NCBI RefSeq assembly: GCF_024790395.1
Contig: NZ_JAJISC010000002.1
Coordinates: 620,001-684,000 of the forward strand
From: Halomonas dongshanensis
GTDB lineage: Bacteria > Pseudomonadota > Gammaproteobacteria > Pseudomonadales > Halomonadaceae
Length of the DNA stretch: 64,000 bases
Direction: 5' to 3'
The translations under genes were made by a program, and so were the position numbers. The notes below the pieces were generated by a model, which was not told the origin of the DNA, searched no databases, and saw only the letters and a list, made by a program, of their open reading frames with translations. Positions 24,453 through 35,352 of the stretch are shown piece after piece. Position 1 is the first letter of the stretch. Each line of letters begins with the position of its first letter.

Positions 24453-27400
24453 GTGGCGAGAATCGTAGGTGCGTGGAGAGACAGCATTACCTTGGCGTCG
24501 AAGGTGGCTCTCCTGGCAGTATGGCTGGTTTTTTGGCTCGGCGCCTCGACGGCGTTCGGGGTCGAAGTGGACGGCGTGCCCGAGCAGTCGCAGTTGCAGG
24601 AGCGGTTGGCACTGCTCGACGGTGAAGAGGGCACGCTTGGGGCGCAGCAGGCACGCGATTACGCTGCGCTGACGGCCGCCATCGAAGCCTACGAGCGGCT
24701 AGAAGCGATCGAGGAGCGTATCCGTGCTTTGGAAGAGCGCGTCGCCCAGGCGCCCGATCAGCTTTTACGCTTGGAGCGCGAGCTTAGCGATATCCAGGAC
24801 GCCGATGACCAGCTATCGGTGACCACGCTGAGCGATCGTCCCGTTGCCGAGCTCGAAGCGCTCCAGGCCGATGCCGTGGTCGAATTGCAGCAGTTGCAAA
24901 GCCAGATGGCCGAGGTCAACTCCCAGCTCATCGCGTCGCAAACGCTGCCCGAACGCGCCCAGCAGGCAATCGCCGAGGCGCTCCAGCGTACTGAGTCGCT
25001 GCGCCGCGACGGCGAAGAGCGCGAGGCGCTGCTGGCCGATCGTCAGCTCTCAGCCCAGAGCGATCCCCGTCTTATCCAGCTACGCCTGGAGCGTGCGGTG
25101 GCCGAGCGCGAGGTTAGTTTCCACCAGCGCGAATTGAGTACCAATAGCCGTCTGCGCGAGCTGGCGCAGCAGCGTCGCGATCTCTTGACCCTGAAGATTG
25201 CCGCTCAAGAGCAGCAGCTAACGTTGCTCCAGGGCGTGATCGATCGCCAGCGTCGCTTGGCTTCCGAGCAGGCAATCGCCGATGCCGCCCAGGCCGACCC
25301 GCTGATCGCCGCAGGGCACCCGGTGGTGGTGCGAGCTCAGCAGATCAATCAGGAGCTGAGCTTGGAGCTTCTGCGTATTACCGACCGCGACAATAGCGTG
25401 GTGCGCGAGAACATCGATGCCCAGCGCCAGCTCGATCACGTGCGTCAGCTACAGCGCAGCCTCAACGAACAGATCGATGCCATTCGCGGTAGCCAGCTGT
25501 TATCGCGCATTCTGCGCGAGCAGCGCCAGTCGCTGCCGACGGTCACGCTGCGCCGCGACCTGCAAGAAGAAATTGCCGATTTGCGCCTCAAACAGTTCGA
25601 TCTAGTACGTCAGCGCGACCAACTGCGTCAGGGCGAGCGCTTAGCCGCGCAGCGCCTGGAAGAGGCCAACGTCGAGGTGACGCCGGGGCTTATCGACTCG
25701 CTCACACGGCTCTATCAATCGCGTCGCGAACTGGTCGAACAGCTCGAACAGGCCTACGGCAGCTTGCTAAGCGCGGCCATCGAATTGCAGCTCAATCAGC
25801 AGCAGCTCTACACCACCACCCAGAGCCTGCGCGCGACCATCGATGAGCAGCTCTTTTGGGTCGCCAACAGCCGGCCGCTGGATCTCAACTGGCTGCGCCA
25901 GCTCCCCACCAACCTTTCGCTCGAATGGCGCCAAGGGGAGTGGCGCGCCATCCTCCCCACGCGCTGGGAGGGCTTTGGCCTCTCCATGCTCATCGGCGTG
26001 CCGCTTATGCTAATAGGTGGCGCGCTGGTGCTCTTGCGCTCGCGCATCAAGGCGCGGCTGGCGATTCTGCATAGCCAGATCGGACGGCTGAAAAGCGATA
26101 CTCAGCTGCATACGCCCAAAGCGGTGCTGTTCAACGCGCTGCTCGCCTTTCCTGGGCCATTGACGCTGGCGGGCGTTGGTGTGGCCGTCGGTGCGACCAA
26201 CGGCACCTTGGCATCGAGTTTGGCCCCGGCGCTTTTGCAGCTAGCGCTAAGCTGGGCGGTGATCGCTTTAGGGCGCCGTTTGCTGGTGCCCGATGGCGTG
26301 GCCGAGCGTCACTTTACCTGGGCGCCGGCCTACACGGCTTGCCTGCGCCGTTTGCTCGGCGGGCTTGGGGTCGCCCTGGTGCCCGTCGTCGCCATTTCGG
26401 CCATGTCCGGGCAAATGGAGACGGCGCTGGCGCTGCGCCCGGTCGCCTTAGGGCTTTTGACTCTCGGGCTACTCGCTATGAGCTGGTGGCTGGCGCGCTT
26501 GATCTGGGCGCATATTCCCTTTTTTGGCGTGCGGCTTTTTCGCCTGCTGTTGGGGCTCGCGATGGCTAGCGTGCCGCTGGTGCTACTGGGATTGGTGGTC
26601 TGGGGCTACGAGTACACCGCGCTGCAGCTGGTGGGGCGCTTTGCCATTACGCTCTACCTGCTCGGGCTTTGGGTCATCGTCGAGGCGACGGTGGTGCGCA
26701 GCCTGGCGGTGGCCGCCCGTCGCTTGGCCTATCGCCGGGCGCTGGCGCGACGGCGTGCCCAGGTGCAAGAGGGCGCCGAGGGCGGACTCGAAGTGGTCGA
26801 GGAGCCGCCGCTCGACATGGAAAAGATCAATACCCAATCGCTCAGGCTCTCCAAGCTGATCCTGCTGATCGGTTTCAGCGCGCTGCTCTACTTGGTCTGG
26901 TCGGATCTGCTCTCGGTGCTGGGATATCTCGATCACGTCTCTATCTGGGAGGTGCGAGAGGGCGATTTGGTCGATGACGTGCTGTCGATTTCGGACGTCT
27001 TTACCGCGCTTTTGGTGGTCGCCGTCACCTTCATCATGGCGCGCAACCTACCGGGGCTACTCGAAGTAATGGTGCTGTCGCGCCTGGCGCTCAAGCAGGG
27101 CAGCGCTTACGCCATTAGCTCGCTGCTCTCTTACGTCATCGTCGGCACGGGTATCGTCTCGGCGCTGGCAACGCTCGGTGTTTCCTGGGACAAGCTGCAG
27201 TGGCTAGTGGCGGCATTGAGCGTGGGGCTTGGTTTCGGGTTGCAGGAGATTTTTGCCAACTTCATCTCGGGGTTGATCATTCTTTTTGAACGACCGATTC
27301 GTATCGGCGACACCATCACCTTGGGCAATCTTCACGGCACGGTGAGCCGTATCCGCATTCGTGCCACCACGGTGACCGACTTCGACCGTAAAGAGATCAT

Positions 27401-27824
27401 CATCCCTAACAAGACCTTCGTCACTGACCAGTTGATCAACTGGTCGCTGTCGGACAACGTTACCCGGGTGGTGCTGACCTACGGCGTGTCCCACGGCTCC
27501 GACTTGCCCCTGGTGCACCGTTTGCTGCGCCAGGCCGCCGACGAAAATCCACGCGTTCTCGCCGATCCCGAACCCCAGGTGTTCTGCCTCAACTATGGCC
27601 CGCACAGCCTCAATTTCGAGCTGCGTATCTTCGTCAACGACCTCGTCGACCGGCTGTTTGCCGCCGATGAGGTCAACTGCCGAGTCGATGAGCTCTTCCG
27701 CGAGGCCAACATTCGCGTGGCCTACGAGCAGATGGACGTCTGGCTGCACCGCGACCTGCCCTCAAAGGCGGTCAAGGTGCAGTCGACCCAGCGCCCGCCG
27801 GACGCGCTCGGCCCGCTCTCCTAA
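24453..27824 (+). CDS. mscK: MscK/KefA-type giant mechanosensitive channel
   Basis: Inner-membrane tension-gated channel for osmotic down-shock. From the GTG at 24453 it has 1123 residues, near the 1120 of E. coli MscK, and begins with a good signal peptide (cleavage near STAFG). A periplasmic coiled-coil domain spans about 25-460, dominated by Q, L, E and R. Many membrane segments follow, then the MscS core. The pore helix is VAALSVGLGFGLQEIFANFISG, and the beta-domain begins GDTITLGNLHGTVSRIRIRAT. Upstream in-frame starts exist at 24303 (ATG) and 24204, the latter inside divergent pldA; the residues they add do not look like a signal sequence. Confidence 0.9.
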   Translation: MARIVGAWRDSITLASKVALLAVWLVFWLGASTAFGVEVDGVPEQSQLQERLALLDGEEGTLGAQQARDYAALTAAIEAYERLEAIEERIRALEERVAQAPDQLLRLERELSDIQDADDQLSVTTLSDRPVAELEALQADAVVELQQLQSQMAEVNSQLIASQTLPERAQQAIAEALQRTESLRRDGEEREALLADRQLSAQSDPRLIQLRLERAVAEREVSFHQRELSTNSRLRELAQQRRDLLTLKIAAQEQQLTLLQGVIDRQRRLASEQAIADAAQADPLIAAGHPVVVRAQQINQELSLELLRITDRDNSVVRENIDAQRQLDHVRQLQRSLNEQIDAIRGSQLLSRILREQRQSLPTVTLRRDLQEEIADLRLKQFDLVRQRDQLRQGERLAAQRLEEANVEVTPGLIDSLTRLYQSRRELVEQLEQAYGSLLSAAIELQLNQQQLYTTTQSLRATIDEQLFWVANSRPLDLNWLRQLPTNLSLEWRQGEWRAILPTRWEGFGLSMLIGVPLMLIGGALVLLRSRIKARLAILHSQIGRLKSDTQLHTPKAVLFNALLAFPGPLTLAGVGVAVGATNGTLASSLAPALLQLALSWAVIALGRRLLVPDGVAERHFTWAPAYTACLRRLLGGLGVALVPVVAISAMSGQMETALALRPVALGLLTLGLLAMSWWLARLIWAHIPFFGVRLFRLLLGLAMASVPLVLLGLVVWGYEYTALQLVGRFAITLYLLGLWVIVEATVVRSLAVAARRLAYRRALARRRAQVQEGAEGGLEVVEEPPLDMEKINTQSLRLSKLILLIGFSALLYLVWSDLLSVLGYLDHVSIWEVREGDLVDDVLSISDVFTALLVVAVTFIMARNLPGLLEVMVLSRLALKQGSAYAISSLLSYVIVGTGIVSALATLGVSWDKLQWLVAALSVGLGFGLQEIFANFISGLIILFERPIRIGDTITLGNLHGTVSRIRIRATTVTDFDRKEIIIPNKTFVTDQLINWSLSDNVTRVVLTYGVSHGSDLPLVHRLLRQAADENPRVLADPEPQVFCLNYGPHSLNFELRIFVNDLVDRLFAADEVNCRVDELFREANIRVAYEQMDVWLHRDLPSKAVKVQSTQRPPDALGPLS

Positions 27825-27835
27825 AGACAAAACGC

Positions 27836-28600
27836 TCACGCGGCCCCAAGGCGCCGCGCGTGCAGCAAGAACTCCCGATTGCCATCGCCGCCGGTGATCG
27901 GGCTCTCCTGCCAGTGAAGCACAGCGAAGCCCAGGGTATCGCAGGTGTGTCGGATACGCTGCTCGACCTCGGCAAAGCGGGAGGCATCGCGCACCACCCC
28001 GCGCTTGTCCAGCGCGTTGGGGTCGAGCTCGAACTGCGGTTTGACCAATGAGATCAACTGCCCGCCAGCGGGCAGGAGCGCGGCGATCTCCGGCAGGATC
28101 AGCGTTTGGGAAATGAACGAAACGTCCATCACCGCCGTGGAAGGTGGCAGGCGCTCGATGAGAGCGGTGAGCGCTGGGTGTTGGCTCATGTAGCGAGCAT
28201 TGACGCCCTCGAGACAGGTCACCCGGGCATCATGGCGAAGCGCTGGCGAGAGCTGATCGTGCCCCACTTCGATGCCGATGACGTGGCGCGCGCCGAAGGC
28301 TAGGGCGCAGTCGGTGAAGCCGCCGGTGGACTGGCCCACGTCGAGCACGATCTCATCACTCAGGCGTAGGCCAAGGCGTTCGAGTACCGCTTCGAGCTTG
28401 AGCCCGGCACGGGAGGCGTAGCGCTCTTCGGGGTCGTCGGCGACGAGGAAGCGGGTATCGGCGGGCCATTTTTCTCCCGGTTTGTGCAGCACGCGGCCGC
28501 TTGCAGCCTCGCTGACGCGGCCGTTGCGAATCAGCCGCTGGGCGCGAGTGCGCGAGTCCGCCAGCGCTTGGCTGACGAGAAGTTGATCGAGTCGGGTCAT
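27836..28600 (-). CDS. tlyA: TlyA-family rRNA 2'-O-methyltransferase
   Basis: S4-domain RNA methyltransferase, by family acting on 16S and/or 23S rRNA ribose 2'-OH. From the ATG at 28600 it has 254 residues. The N-terminal S4 domain MTRLDQLLVSQALADSRTRA runs to about 60. The FtsJ-like domain has LDVGQSTGGFTDCAL as the SAM loop, and the catalytic tetrad lysine is in SLVKPQFE. Upstream in-frame ATGs at 28603 and 28648 would lengthen it without a ribosome site. The gene converges tightly on the channel gene (11 bases between stops). Confidence 0.88.
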   Translation of the reverse strand: MTRLDQLLVSQALADSRTRAQRLIRNGRVSEAASGRVLHKPGEKWPADTRFLVADDPEERYASRAGLKLEAVLERLGLRLSDEIVLDVGQSTGGFTDCALAFGARHVIGIEVGHDQLSPALRHDARVTCLEGVNARYMSQHPALTALIERLPPSTAVMDVSFISQTLILPEIAALLPAGGQLISLVKPQFELDPNALDKRGVVRDASRFAEVEQRIRHTCDTLGFAVLHWQESPITGGDGNREFLLHARRLGAA

Positions 28601-28766
28601 CATCGGGGGAACGTCTGGCAAGAAATCTGTCAAAGAAACGCCTCTCATGGCAGGGCATGATAGCAGCGGTTTGGGCCGAGCAGAACGCGGGCGCGGCCGC
28701 GATGCCCGCAAGTGAATATGGTAGGCTTGCGCTTTACGTGTTCATAGGCAAGAGGAACGGGCCAAG

Positions 28767-29096
28767 ATGGCGGCCAAGCCGATCTACCGGGTAGTGGTTC
28801 ACCAGCAGGGTGAAGTGTGGGATCTGTACGTCAGAGAGATCTTTCAAAGCGAACTCTGGGGCTTCATCGAGGTCGAGGAGTTCGTCTTCGACGAAGGCTC
28901 GCGGGTCGTCGTCGATCCTGCTACCGAGAAGCTGCAGCGCACCTTCGAGGGGGTAAAGCGTAGCTATCTGCCGCTCAATGCCATCGTGCGCATCGACGAG
29001 GTGGAGCGCGAAGGTCCGCTCAAGGCGGTCAAGAGCGATGCTCGAGTGGCCGAGTTTCCTCGCCCATTCCCTCTGCCGCCGCGGGGAGAGCGTTAA
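28767..29096 (+). CDS. DUF1820-family protein
   Basis: Small soluble protein of 109 residues matching the DUF1820 family: IYRVVVHQQGEVWDLYVREI, then FIEVEEFVFDEGSRVVVDPA, then TFEGVKRSYLPLNAIVRIDE. No catalytic motif is visible and the function is unknown. It begins a rightward cluster with the SH3-domain gene and tpm, divergent from tlyA. Confidence 0.85.
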   Translation: MAAKPIYRVVVHQQGEVWDLYVREIFQSELWGFIEVEEFVFDEGSRVVVDPATEKLQRTFEGVKRSYLPLNAIVRIDEVEREGPLKAVKSDARVAEFPRPFPLPPRGER

Positions 29097-29149
29097 CGGC
29101 GCGGTGATATGCCTCGCGAAACGGTTAAAGCGAGTGCTAGAAACGAGTG

Positions 29150-29172
29150 CGCCGCGGGTGTCGTCCGCGGCG
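29150..29172 (+). terminator. Hairpin between DUF1820 and SH3-domain genes
   Basis: Perfect 8-base-pair GC stem CGCCGCGG / CCGCGGCG with a seven-base loop in the 114-base gap. No T run follows, so this is at most a weak attenuating or stabilising element. Confidence 0.3.
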
Positions 29173-29210
29173 TTGGCGAATCAGGACAAGGTGTTTCAGG
29201 ACAAGATGTC

Positions 29211-29846
29211 ATGCAAGTAGACAAGGTTAGGGCGCGGTATCTAGGCGCAGCAACAGGGGCGCTGCTGGCGGTTTGTGCCACCCAGGCGATGGCCCAGAGC
29301 GACAATCAGGCGTGGGTGACCGATGAGCTGAGTACCTACGTGCGCAGTGGACCCACCGACAACTATCGCATCATCGGCACGCTAAGCGCCGGTGAGCAGG
29401 TCGAAATCCAGGAAACCAGCGGCAACTATACGCGCGTGCTCAACGACAGCGGCAACTCGGTTTGGGTGCTTAGCGACGAGCTCCAGCAAACCCCTAGCGC
29501 CCGTGAGCAGTTGCCCGCACTTGAAGAGCAGGTGGGCGAGCTCTCCGACGAGCTCGACGGCATCAACGACACCTGGGAACAGCGGGTGGCGTCGATGACG
29601 CAGACCTTGGAGGTGCGCGAGCAGCGCATTGCCGAACTCGAAGCGCGTAACCACGAGCTCGACTCCGCCGCTGAGCAGTCGCGCCAGCAGGTGCGTGCGC
29701 TGCAGGCTCGTCTGGATACCCAGGAAGAGGACCTGCTGATGCGCTACTTCATGTACGGTGGTGGCGTTGCGGGTGCAGGGCTTTTGGTCGGCCTGATCGT
29801 GCCGCATCTGCCGCGTCGGCGTAAGAAGCGCGACCGTTGGTTCTGA
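29211..29846 (+). CDS. TIGR04211-type SH3-domain membrane protein
   Basis: Envelope protein of 211 residues from the ATG at 29211, preceded by AGGACA. The signal peptide has cleavage near AMAQ. A bacterial SH3 domain follows (about 30-90, WVTDELSTYVRSGPTDNYRI onward), then a coiled coil of about 90 residues, and a C-terminal membrane helix YGGGVAGAGLLVGLIVPHLP followed by a basic tail RRRKKRDRW. This is the layout of the TIGR04211/YgiM family. Function is unknown; SH3 domains of this kind often contact peptidoglycan. Confidence 0.85.
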   Translation: MQVDKVRARYLGAATGALLAVCATQAMAQSDNQAWVTDELSTYVRSGPTDNYRIIGTLSAGEQVEIQETSGNYTRVLNDSGNSVWVLSDELQQTPSAREQLPALEEQVGELSDELDGINDTWEQRVASMTQTLEVREQRIAELEARNHELDSAAEQSRQQVRALQARLDTQEEDLLMRYFMYGGGVAGAGLLVGLIVPHLPRRRKKRDRWF

Positions 29847-29861
29847 TCGAGGAAGCGAGCG

Positions 29862-30494
29862 ATGAGTGATGCCTGGCGCCAGCGGTGGCAGGAGGGGCGT
29901 ATCGGCTTTCATCGCGATGCGCCGCACCCGGCGCTGATCGAGCATTGGCAGGCGCTGGGTAGCGCGCCGAATGCCAAGGTGCTGGTGCCGCTATGCGGTA
30001 AAAGTCTGGACATGCGCTGGCTGGCAAGCCAGGGGCATCCGGTGCTTGGGATCGAGTTCGTGTTCGAAGCGGTCGAGGCGTTTCTTGCCGCTAGCCCCGC
30101 GCCAGTGTCGCGCTACGTCGAGCCCGACTTCACCATCTTTCGCCAGGGCGCCGTCGAAGTATGGCATGGCGACTTTTTCCACTTGCACCTGCCCCAGGCC
30201 GCCGAGATAGGTGCCTTCTACGATCGCGCGGCGCTGGTTGCCTTGCCCACGGCAACGCGTCAGCGCTACGCCTTCCACCTTGCCCAGCTCACCCCGCCCG
30301 GCGCTAAGGGGCTTTTAGTCACGTTGACCCATGATCAGGGCGACCAAGGCCCACCCTACAGCGTCGACGATGCCGAAGTGGCGCGCCTGTTGGCGCCCAA
30401 TTTCCGTCTCGAAAAGCTTGCGACCAGCGCCCCCGACGAGCGGGGGCGAGGGGAGAGCGTATGGGCACTTGAGCGACGCGGCCCGCGCTGCTAG
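29862..30494 (+). CDS. tpm: Thiopurine S-methyltransferase family protein
   Basis: SAM-dependent methyltransferase of 210 residues. Family motifs are WRQRWQEGRIGFHRDAPHP at the N-terminus, VLVPLCGKSLDMRWLA as the SAM region (about 37-52), FYDRAALVALP, and the C-terminal region with DDAEVARLLAPNF. In Pseudomonas the enzyme methylates selenium and tellurium oxyanions and thiopurines; the physiological substrate is not settled. It starts 15 bases after the SH3-domain gene. Confidence 0.92.
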   Translation: MSDAWRQRWQEGRIGFHRDAPHPALIEHWQALGSAPNAKVLVPLCGKSLDMRWLASQGHPVLGIEFVFEAVEAFLAASPAPVSRYVEPDFTIFRQGAVEVWHGDFFHLHLPQAAEIGAFYDRAALVALPTATRQRYAFHLAQLTPPGAKGLLVTLTHDQGDQGPPYSVDDAEVARLLAPNFRLEKLATSAPDERGRGESVWALERRGPRC

Positions 30495-30498
30495 TTAG

Positions 30499-30559
30499 GG
30501 CTAAAGCCACTAAGCAGATGAGCTATAGCGGCTATAGCCACTGAGTGGGGCTAATTAGC
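30499..30559. repeat. Palindromic direct repeats between tpm and yajG
   Basis: Two 16-base copies, GGCTAAAGCCACTAAG at 30499-30514 and GGCTATAGCCACTGAG at 30530-30545, match at 14 of 16 positions with a 31-base period. Each begins with a palindrome. A further palindrome GCTAATTAGC ends at 30559. They fill the gap between two convergent genes. No T-rich tail is present, so a simple terminator is not obvious. Confidence 0.5.
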
Positions 30560-30561
30560 TA

Positions 30562-31155
30562 TCAGCGCGCCAGCAGGCGGCCAAGCTCTTGGTCGCTGAA
30601 GGTGCGGTTGAGACCATCGGCGAGCAGGTCGTTGAGCATCCGCGTGTTGCTGTCTTCGCCCGGCTTGACCGCATAGCTCTGGTTGCGGCGCGACGTATAG
30701 GTGCCGGTGTAGGTGGTGCCCTGATTACGCGCAACGGCGCGGAACACGCCTTCCAAACGCGCTTCGTCGAGTAGCGGCTGACCGCTCTCGCCGCGCACAT
30801 AGGCTAAATTCGCGAGCTCCAGTGTCAGACTGGGGCGGCCCTGGGCCTCTTCACGCGTAGGCGTAAAGCCCATTTCGCGTACCGCACGGTCGGCTTCAGC
30901 CTGCAGGCGCGGCACCAACTCGTGGCTGCTGACCGTAATGTGCGACGTCGACATGCCGCCGCCTGCGCGGCTGCCGATCACTTCGCTATCGCGTGCGTCT
31001 ACCGCAATCACGGTGACCTCTTGGCCCTGGCCGACTTGAGGCACCTGAGCGCTGCGGTGAGGTTCGAGCTGCAGGTACTGGGGGCTGGCACAGCCAGTCA
31101 GGAGCGCACCTGCAAGCAGGGCAGTGGAAAGACCTAGAAAGTGACGACGACGCAT
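30562..31155 (-). CDS. yajG: YajG-family lipoprotein
   Basis: Outer-membrane or periplasmic lipoprotein of 197 residues. The signal peptide has lipobox LLTGC (cysteine at about 22). The family pattern includes the VTVIAVDARDSEVIGSRAGG strand region and the C-terminal MLNDLLADGLNRTFSDQEL. The function of YajG is unknown; in E. coli it neighbours ampG. Here it lies 164 bases downstream of cysA on the same strand with a weak hairpin between, and it converges on tpm. Confidence 0.83.
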   Translation of the reverse strand: MRRRHFLGLSTALLAGALLTGCASPQYLQLEPHRSAQVPQVGQGQEVTVIAVDARDSEVIGSRAGGGMSTSHITVSSHELVPRLQAEADRAVREMGFTPTREEAQGRPSLTLELANLAYVRGESGQPLLDEARLEGVFRAVARNQGTTYTGTYTSRRNQSYAVKPGEDSNTRMLNDLLADGLNRTFSDQELGRLLAR

Positions 31156-31223
31156 AGCTTTCTCCGCAATAAAAGCCGTGATGATCGAATGCTTACCTCA
31201 AAGCCCAGGGCACGACTGAGCGC

Positions 31224-31245
31224 GAGGGGCTTGTGCTAGCCCCTC
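31224..31245 (-). terminator. Hairpin after cysA
   Basis: 8-base-pair stem GAGGGGCT / AGCCCCTC with a six-base loop, 75 bases beyond the cysA stop. No T run follows. It plausibly ends or thins out the sulfate-transport transcript before yajG. Confidence 0.35.
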
Positions 31246-31319
31246 TGCTTTCGCGTCCTGGCGCTTAAGAGCAGGCAGTATAGCGCGCACGCTCTGACGA
31301 GAATACCAAGGGCGCGAGG

Positions 31320-32407
<1,088 letters not shown>

Positions 32408-32411
<4 letters not shown>

Positions 32412-33355
32412 AGGCGTCTCTCTCCACCCAGCGGTTGTCGATTCTGGCCGCTGGGCATTGATTCGAGCGGCGTTTGGGACGATGTTTTTGGCACTGACTT
32501 TGATACTGTTTCGGGTAGTTGGTCAGAAGAGTAGCGCGTCTCCCGCCGGGCGGCGCGCCACTCAAGCCCCGCCTTGGCTGCCAGGGTGAGCAGTGCGATC
32601 AAGGCCAGCAGGGCCGCGCTCGCGAAAGCGCCGACGGTGTTGTAGTCCTGGTAGAGCTGATCCACATGCAGCGGCAGCGTATTGGTCTGACCGCGAATGG
32701 CGCCGGAGACCACCGACACCGCGCCAAACTCGCCGACCGCCCGGGCGTTGGTGAGAATCACGCCATACATCAGCGCCCAGCGAATGTTGGGTAGCGTAAC
32801 GCGCCAAAACGCCGTCCAGCCCGAGGCACCCAGCGTGACGGCGGCCTCCTCCTCGCGCGACCCTTGGGCCTGCATCAGCGGAATCAGCTCGCGGGCGACG
32901 AAGGGGCAGGTAACGAAGACGGTGACCATGAGAATGCCGGGCCAGGCGAACATCAATTGGATATCGTGCTGGTCGAGCCAACTTCCGATCCAGCCGTTGC
33001 GGCCGTAGAGCAGCAGATAGATCAACCCCGCCACCACCGGCGAAACGGCAAACGGAATGTCGATCAACGTTTGCAGCAGGCGTCTTCCAGGAAAGCTGAA
33101 TCGCGTGACGAGCCAGGCTAGCGCGACACCGAACACCAGGCAGATCGGGATCGTCATCAGCGCAATCACCAAGGTCAGGCCGATGGCGTGCAGAGTGAAG
33201 ACGTTGCTGACGTTGCTCCAGAAAACGGCCACGCCCTGAGAAAAAGCCTGGGCGAAAATGGCCACCAGCGGCAGCAGCAAAAAAAGTGCCGACAGCGCCA
33301 GCGCCAGCCCGATCAACAGTCGCCGCGTCAGTGGAGCATCACCTATCCGGCGCAT
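32408..33355 (-). CDS. cysW: Sulfate/thiosulfate ABC transporter permease CysW
   Basis: Inner-membrane permease of 315 residues with about six helices. The EAA-type loop [20 protein letters not shown] contacts CysA, and [20 protein letters not shown] is CysW-specific. The C-terminal 40 residues (after [11 protein letters not shown]) are a polar Ser/Pro-rich tail longer than in E. coli CysW. It overlaps both neighbours, by one base with cysT and four with cysA. Confidence 0.95.
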
Positions 33356-34209
33356 CAGCCTTTTCCTCCATGCAGGCGACGCACGAAGCGGCCCTGCCAG
33401 ACGTTGATCAACAGCAGCAATACAAGCGAAATGAACAGCACCACCGAGGCAATGGCAGAAGCTCCCGCGTAGTCGTACTCCTGCAGGCGGACGAAGATCA
33501 TGTACGAGGTGATCTCGGTTTCGTAGGGCATGTTACCGGCGATGAAGATGATGGCGCCGAACTCACCCAGCGAGCGCACGAAGGCAAGGCCCGTACCGGT
33601 GACCAGCGACGGCCAGAGATAGGGCATGATCACGCGGCGAAAGGCGACGCCATCCTTGGCCCCCAGCGACATGGCGGCCTCGTCGATCTCGACGGGGAGA
33701 TCCTCGAGTAGCGGCTGCACGGTGCGTACGACAAACGGAATGCTGGTGAACGCCATGGCTAGCGCAATGCCCACCCAGGTGTAGGCGACCTGAAACCCTA
33801 GCGGTTCGAGTAGGCGCCCCATCCAGCCGTTACCGGCGTAGAGGGTGGCAAGGGTGATCCCGGCCACGGCCGTGGGTAGGGCAAAAGGAAGATCCATCAG
33901 CGCGTCGAGTAGGCGCTTGCCGGGAAACTCGTAGCGTACCAGTACCCAGGCGAGTAGTAGACCGAAAACGGCATTGATCAGCGCCGCCACGGCCGCCGCC
34001 CCCAGGGTGACGGTATAGCTGGCGACGATGCGCGCATCGGTGATGATTGCCCAGTACTGCGAAAAGCTCAGCTCGAAGAGCTGGCCGAACAGGCCCGTCA
34101 TGGGTAGCAGTAGCACCAGCGAGATGAACAGCACGCTGATACCCATGGAAAGGCCAAACCCCGGCAGCACGCGCGTGCTGCCGGGGCGTTTGAATGCAAC
34201 GTTCTTCAT
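33355..34209 (-). CDS. cysT: Sulfate/thiosulfate ABC transporter permease CysT
   Basis: Partner permease of 284 residues with six predicted helices. The N-terminal LPGFGLSMGISVLFISLVLL is the first membrane segment, IDEAAMSLGAKDGVAFRRVI is the coupling loop, and FIAGNMPYETEITSYMIFVR is the CysT signature region. It follows sbp after 30 bases and overlaps cysW by one base (TGATG). Confidence 0.95.
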   Translation of the reverse strand: MKNVAFKRPGSTRVLPGFGLSMGISVLFISLVLLLPMTGLFGQLFELSFSQYWAIITDARIVASYTVTLGAAAVAALINAVFGLLLAWVLVRYEFPGKRLLDALMDLPFALPTAVAGITLATLYAGNGWMGRLLEPLGFQVAYTWVGIALAMAFTSIPFVVRTVQPLLEDLPVEIDEAAMSLGAKDGVAFRRVIMPYLWPSLVTGTGLAFVRSLGEFGAIIFIAGNMPYETEITSYMIFVRLQEYDYAGASAIASVVLFISLVLLLLINVWQGRFVRRLHGGKG

Positions 34210-34239
34210 TCACTCGGTCCCATGGGACGGTTCATGCGC

Positions 34240-35259
34240 TTAGCGGCGCTGTAGTTGATCCAGCATGCCGTTGTTGGCGAAGTGCGTCTCCATCAGCTCG
34301 TCCCAAGAGCCAAAGACGTCTTCGACGTTGAACAGCTCGATCTCGGGGAAGTCGTCGGCGAACTCCTCGACCACGGTCTCGTCGTATACGCGGTAGTTGA
34401 AACCAGCCAGCTGGCGCTGAGCGTCTTCGCTGTAGAGATACTCGATGTAGGCCTCGGCCAGATCGCTGTTGCCGTTACGCTCGGCGTTGGCCTCGACCAC
34501 CGCAACGGGGAACTCGGCAAGAACGCTCATCGGCGGCACGATCACTTCGTAGTCGTCGCTGCCGTACTCCTGACGGATGTTGTTGACCTCCGACTCGAAG
34601 CTGAGCAGCACGTCGCCAATGCCGCGCTCGATGAAGCTGGTGGTCGCGCCGCGACCGCCGGTATCGAAGACGGCAACGTTACGCAGGAAGGTGCGCATGA
34701 ACTCTTCGATCTGCTCCTCGTCGCCGTCGAACTCACGCTCGGCGAAGCCCCAGGCGGCCAGGTACGAATAGCGCGCATTGCCCGATGTCTTGGGGTTGGG
34801 GAAGACCAGGCTCACGTCCTCTCTGACCAGATCGTCCCAGTTTTCGATGCCCTTGGGGTTGCCCTTGCGCACCAAGAAGGCCGTGGTGGAGTAGTAGGGC
34901 GAAGCGTTGTTATCGAACGCCTGCTGCCAATCCTCGGCGACCAAGCCCGCATCGGCCAGTACCTGCACGTCGGTGACCTGGTTGAACGTGACTACATCGG
35001 CCCGCAGCCCCTGCAAGATGGCGCGCGCCTGCGCCGAGGAGCCGCCGTGCGATTGGCTGACTTCGACCTCTTCGTCGTGCTGCTCCTGCCACCAGGCTTG
35101 GAACTCGGGGTTGATGGCGGCAAAAAGCTCACGGGCGATGTCGTAAGAGGAGTTGAGCAGCTCGCGATCGGCCGCCATGGCATTACCGGCAAGGCCCGTA
35201 AGCCCCGCACTGATGGCCAGCGCTACGACGCTACGACGAAAAGGGTACGACAGAGACAT
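34240..35259 (-). CDS. sbp: Sulfate-binding periplasmic protein
   Basis: Periplasmic sulfate (or thiosulfate) binding component, 339 residues. The signal peptide has cleavage near NAMAA. The family motifs are [28 protein letters not shown] (sulfate-contacting loop), [20 protein letters not shown] and NYRVYDE. The ATG at 35259 has AAGGAG 8 bases before it; an in-frame ATG at 35337 does not. It is the first gene of the operon. Sbp (sulfate) and CysP (thiosulfate) cannot be told apart with confidence by eye. Confidence 0.93.
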   Translation of the reverse strand: MSLSYPFRRSVVALAISAGLTGLAGNAMAADRELLNSSYDIARELFAAINPEFQAWWQEQHDEEVEVSQSHGGSSAQARAILQGLRADVVTFNQVTDVQVLADAGLVAEDWQQAFDNNASPYYSTTAFLVRKGNPKGIENWDDLVREDVSLVFPNPKTSGNARYSYLAAWGFAEREFDGDEEQIEEFMRTFLRNVAVFDTGGRGATTSFIERGIGDVLLSFESEVNNIRQEYGSDDYEVIVPPMSVLAEFPVAVVEANAERNGNSDLAEAYIEYLYSEDAQRQLAGFNYRVYDETVVEEFADDFPEIELFNVEDVFGSWDELMETHFANNGMLDQLQRR

Positions 35260-35352
35260 GGACGAACTCCTTTGGGTGACGGGGTTGAGACGATGCTGAA
35301 AGGTGTAAGCACCTACTAAATGCCGATCGACAGGCAAAGTGGAATGAAAGCT

